From: Forficula auricularia
Lineage: Eukaryota; Arthropoda; Insecta; Dermaptera; Forficulidae
Assembly (NCBI GenBank): GCA_024734495.1
Contig: JALMQS010000055.1
Coordinates: 7,931,386 to 7,995,385 of the forward strand
Length of the DNA stretch: 64,000 nt
Reading direction: 5' to 3'
The translations under genes were made by a program, and so were the position numbers. This document shows, one piece after another, positions 63,549 to 64,000 of the stretch; within the stretch, counting starts at the first letter, position 1; each line of letters starts with the position of its first letter. Below the pieces are notes generated by a model that was given only the letters and a program-made list of their open reading frames with translations, made no database searches and was not told the origin of the DNA.

Positions 63549-63704
63549 TGGCTGATAAATAAAAAATCAAACATAAAAACTTGTCCTTATTTTCTATTTT
63601 AACTTTCAAAAGATATTTATAAAAAAGAAGAATCTCTATTTATTATAATCGGCTTGCGCGACGAAGCTGTCGTGATTTTTTTAATTTTAAAACCCACTAA
63701 TACT

Positions 63705-64000
63705 TTTGTTAAGAATGGTCTAGGTTCTTGGTGAAACATATTTAAATAAAGTAAAGAAAATTTAAAAAATAAAATTCTAGGTAGGTTTTCACAAAAAATA
63801 AAAGACAAGATGCTTGTTAGTATGACTCTATATATATATTTCGGGGTATGAGCCCATCTTCAGGAATTCACAGAGAAAATCTCATCACAAATAAGCCAAT
63901 AGAAATAAAGAAAAATCCTCTCAAACCCATAGTGTTCCATGAATAAAGTAAAGAAAATTTAAAAATTTTTAAAAACTTTTAAAATTTATAAATATAAAAT
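63705..64000 (+). mobile_element. Ribozyme element running off the window
   Basis: Terminal-box relative GGTCTAGGTTCTTGGTG then AAACAT (63717-63740), an arm GGTAGGTTTTCACAAAAAAT, and a core at 63829-63863. The second arm lies beyond the window end. Confidence 0.6.
63829..63863 (-). ncRNA. Hammerhead-like core, AU-repeat class
   Basis: Minus strand CUGAAGA (63857-63863), U, stem II GGG/CCC with loop CUCAUAC, then GAAAUAUAUAUAU. Confidence 0.7.

Larger units (their letters stand above)
63253..63611. mobile_element. Complete ribozyme element, 359 bp, 12-bp duplication
   Basis: Flanked by GATATTTATAAA at 63241-63252 and 63612-63623. Arms 63289-63441 and 63468-63607 share TAGAAGAATGTGTGGCTAGA, AATAAGGACAAG and the cores. 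No ORF. Confidence 0.85.

Overview
The window is AT-rich eukaryotic DNA of an invertebrate, most likely arthropod, type. It has almost no long ORFs, two decayed LINE fragments, tRNA-derived SINEs, and many non-autonomous hAT, Tc1/mariner, pogo/Tigger, PIF/Harbinger and Helitron elements, satellites and large foldback repeats. I cannot name the species. The DNA reads as a very large intron or intergenic region. One well-supported internal coding exon lies on the minus strand at 59328-59428. A phase-compatible candidate first exon is at 62205-62347 (minus), and a weaker candidate first exon is at 30165-30260 (plus).

The dominant signal is a set of about 30 hammerhead-ribozyme-like cores on both strands. 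Each reads CUGANGA, one extra base, a stem-II hairpin, GAAA, and a short self-complementary run ending in U or C. Stem II changes sequence between families but keeps its pairing: GUCAAC/GUUGAC at 16191-16221 and 16468-16498, GACAAG/CUUGUC at 11667-11699, GAAGAC/GUCUUC at 61599-61633, GAAGG/CCUUC at 37678-37712, GAGGG/CUCUC at 8629-8663, GGGUU/AGCCC at 34920-34955. This covariation is direct evidence of RNA structure. The run after GAA is ACGU, ACUAUAGU or AU repeats, as expected of minimal stem III hammerheads that work as dimers. Such ribozymes are known from Penelope-like retroelements and retrozymes.

The cores sit in small ORF-less elements of about 45-460 bp (net of nested inserts). Many are head-to-head palindromes with a ribozyme at the inner end of each arm. 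At least twelve inserts have direct flanking duplications of 11-16 bp, and no reverse transcriptase of the Penelope type is visible. Different families share terminal boxes: one containing GGTGTTGGT and GGTGAAAC, one containing CTACTCTCGGCAA, one containing GGGCTGCC. An insertion at 18198-18242 is only 45 bp and is little more than the first box, as expected from target-primed copying starting at that end.

Layout. 1-8400: mariner-like MITE, large foldback with a SINE inside, ribozyme elements, pogo-type MITE, Helitron-like repeats. 8400-14700: ribozyme elements and a 750-bp MITE. 15111-16981: a hAT-like element holding a ribozyme element which holds another. 17757-23147: a duplicated segment whose first copy carries an 855-bp foldback with 9-bp duplication; a Harbinger MITE sits in one arm of a ribozyme palindrome. 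23600-32750: foldbacks, tandem repeats, ribozyme element with 12-bp duplication, small MITEs, candidate promoter/exon. 33290-38650: LINE tail, SINE, many ribozyme elements. 38757-43514: MITEs, Tigger fragment with a helix-turn-helix ORF, complete non-autonomous Helitron with a G-rich minisatellite, hAT. 44925-47350: three tandem arrays, one made of mariner terminal repeats. 49279-52350: hAT, GC-rich regulatory-looking island, LINE fragment, SINE. 54131-58790: ribozyme elements, satellite split by a hAT, Tc1-like element split by a ribozyme element. 59328-62347: exon(s). 61380-64000: further ribozyme elements.

GC-rich islands at 2756-3010, 19213-19400, 19620-19855, 30010-30470, 36340-36725, 39690-39960 and 50036-50445 look like cis-regulatory modules rather than genes; several contain nuclear-receptor-type AGGTCA half-sites or DR1 spacing.
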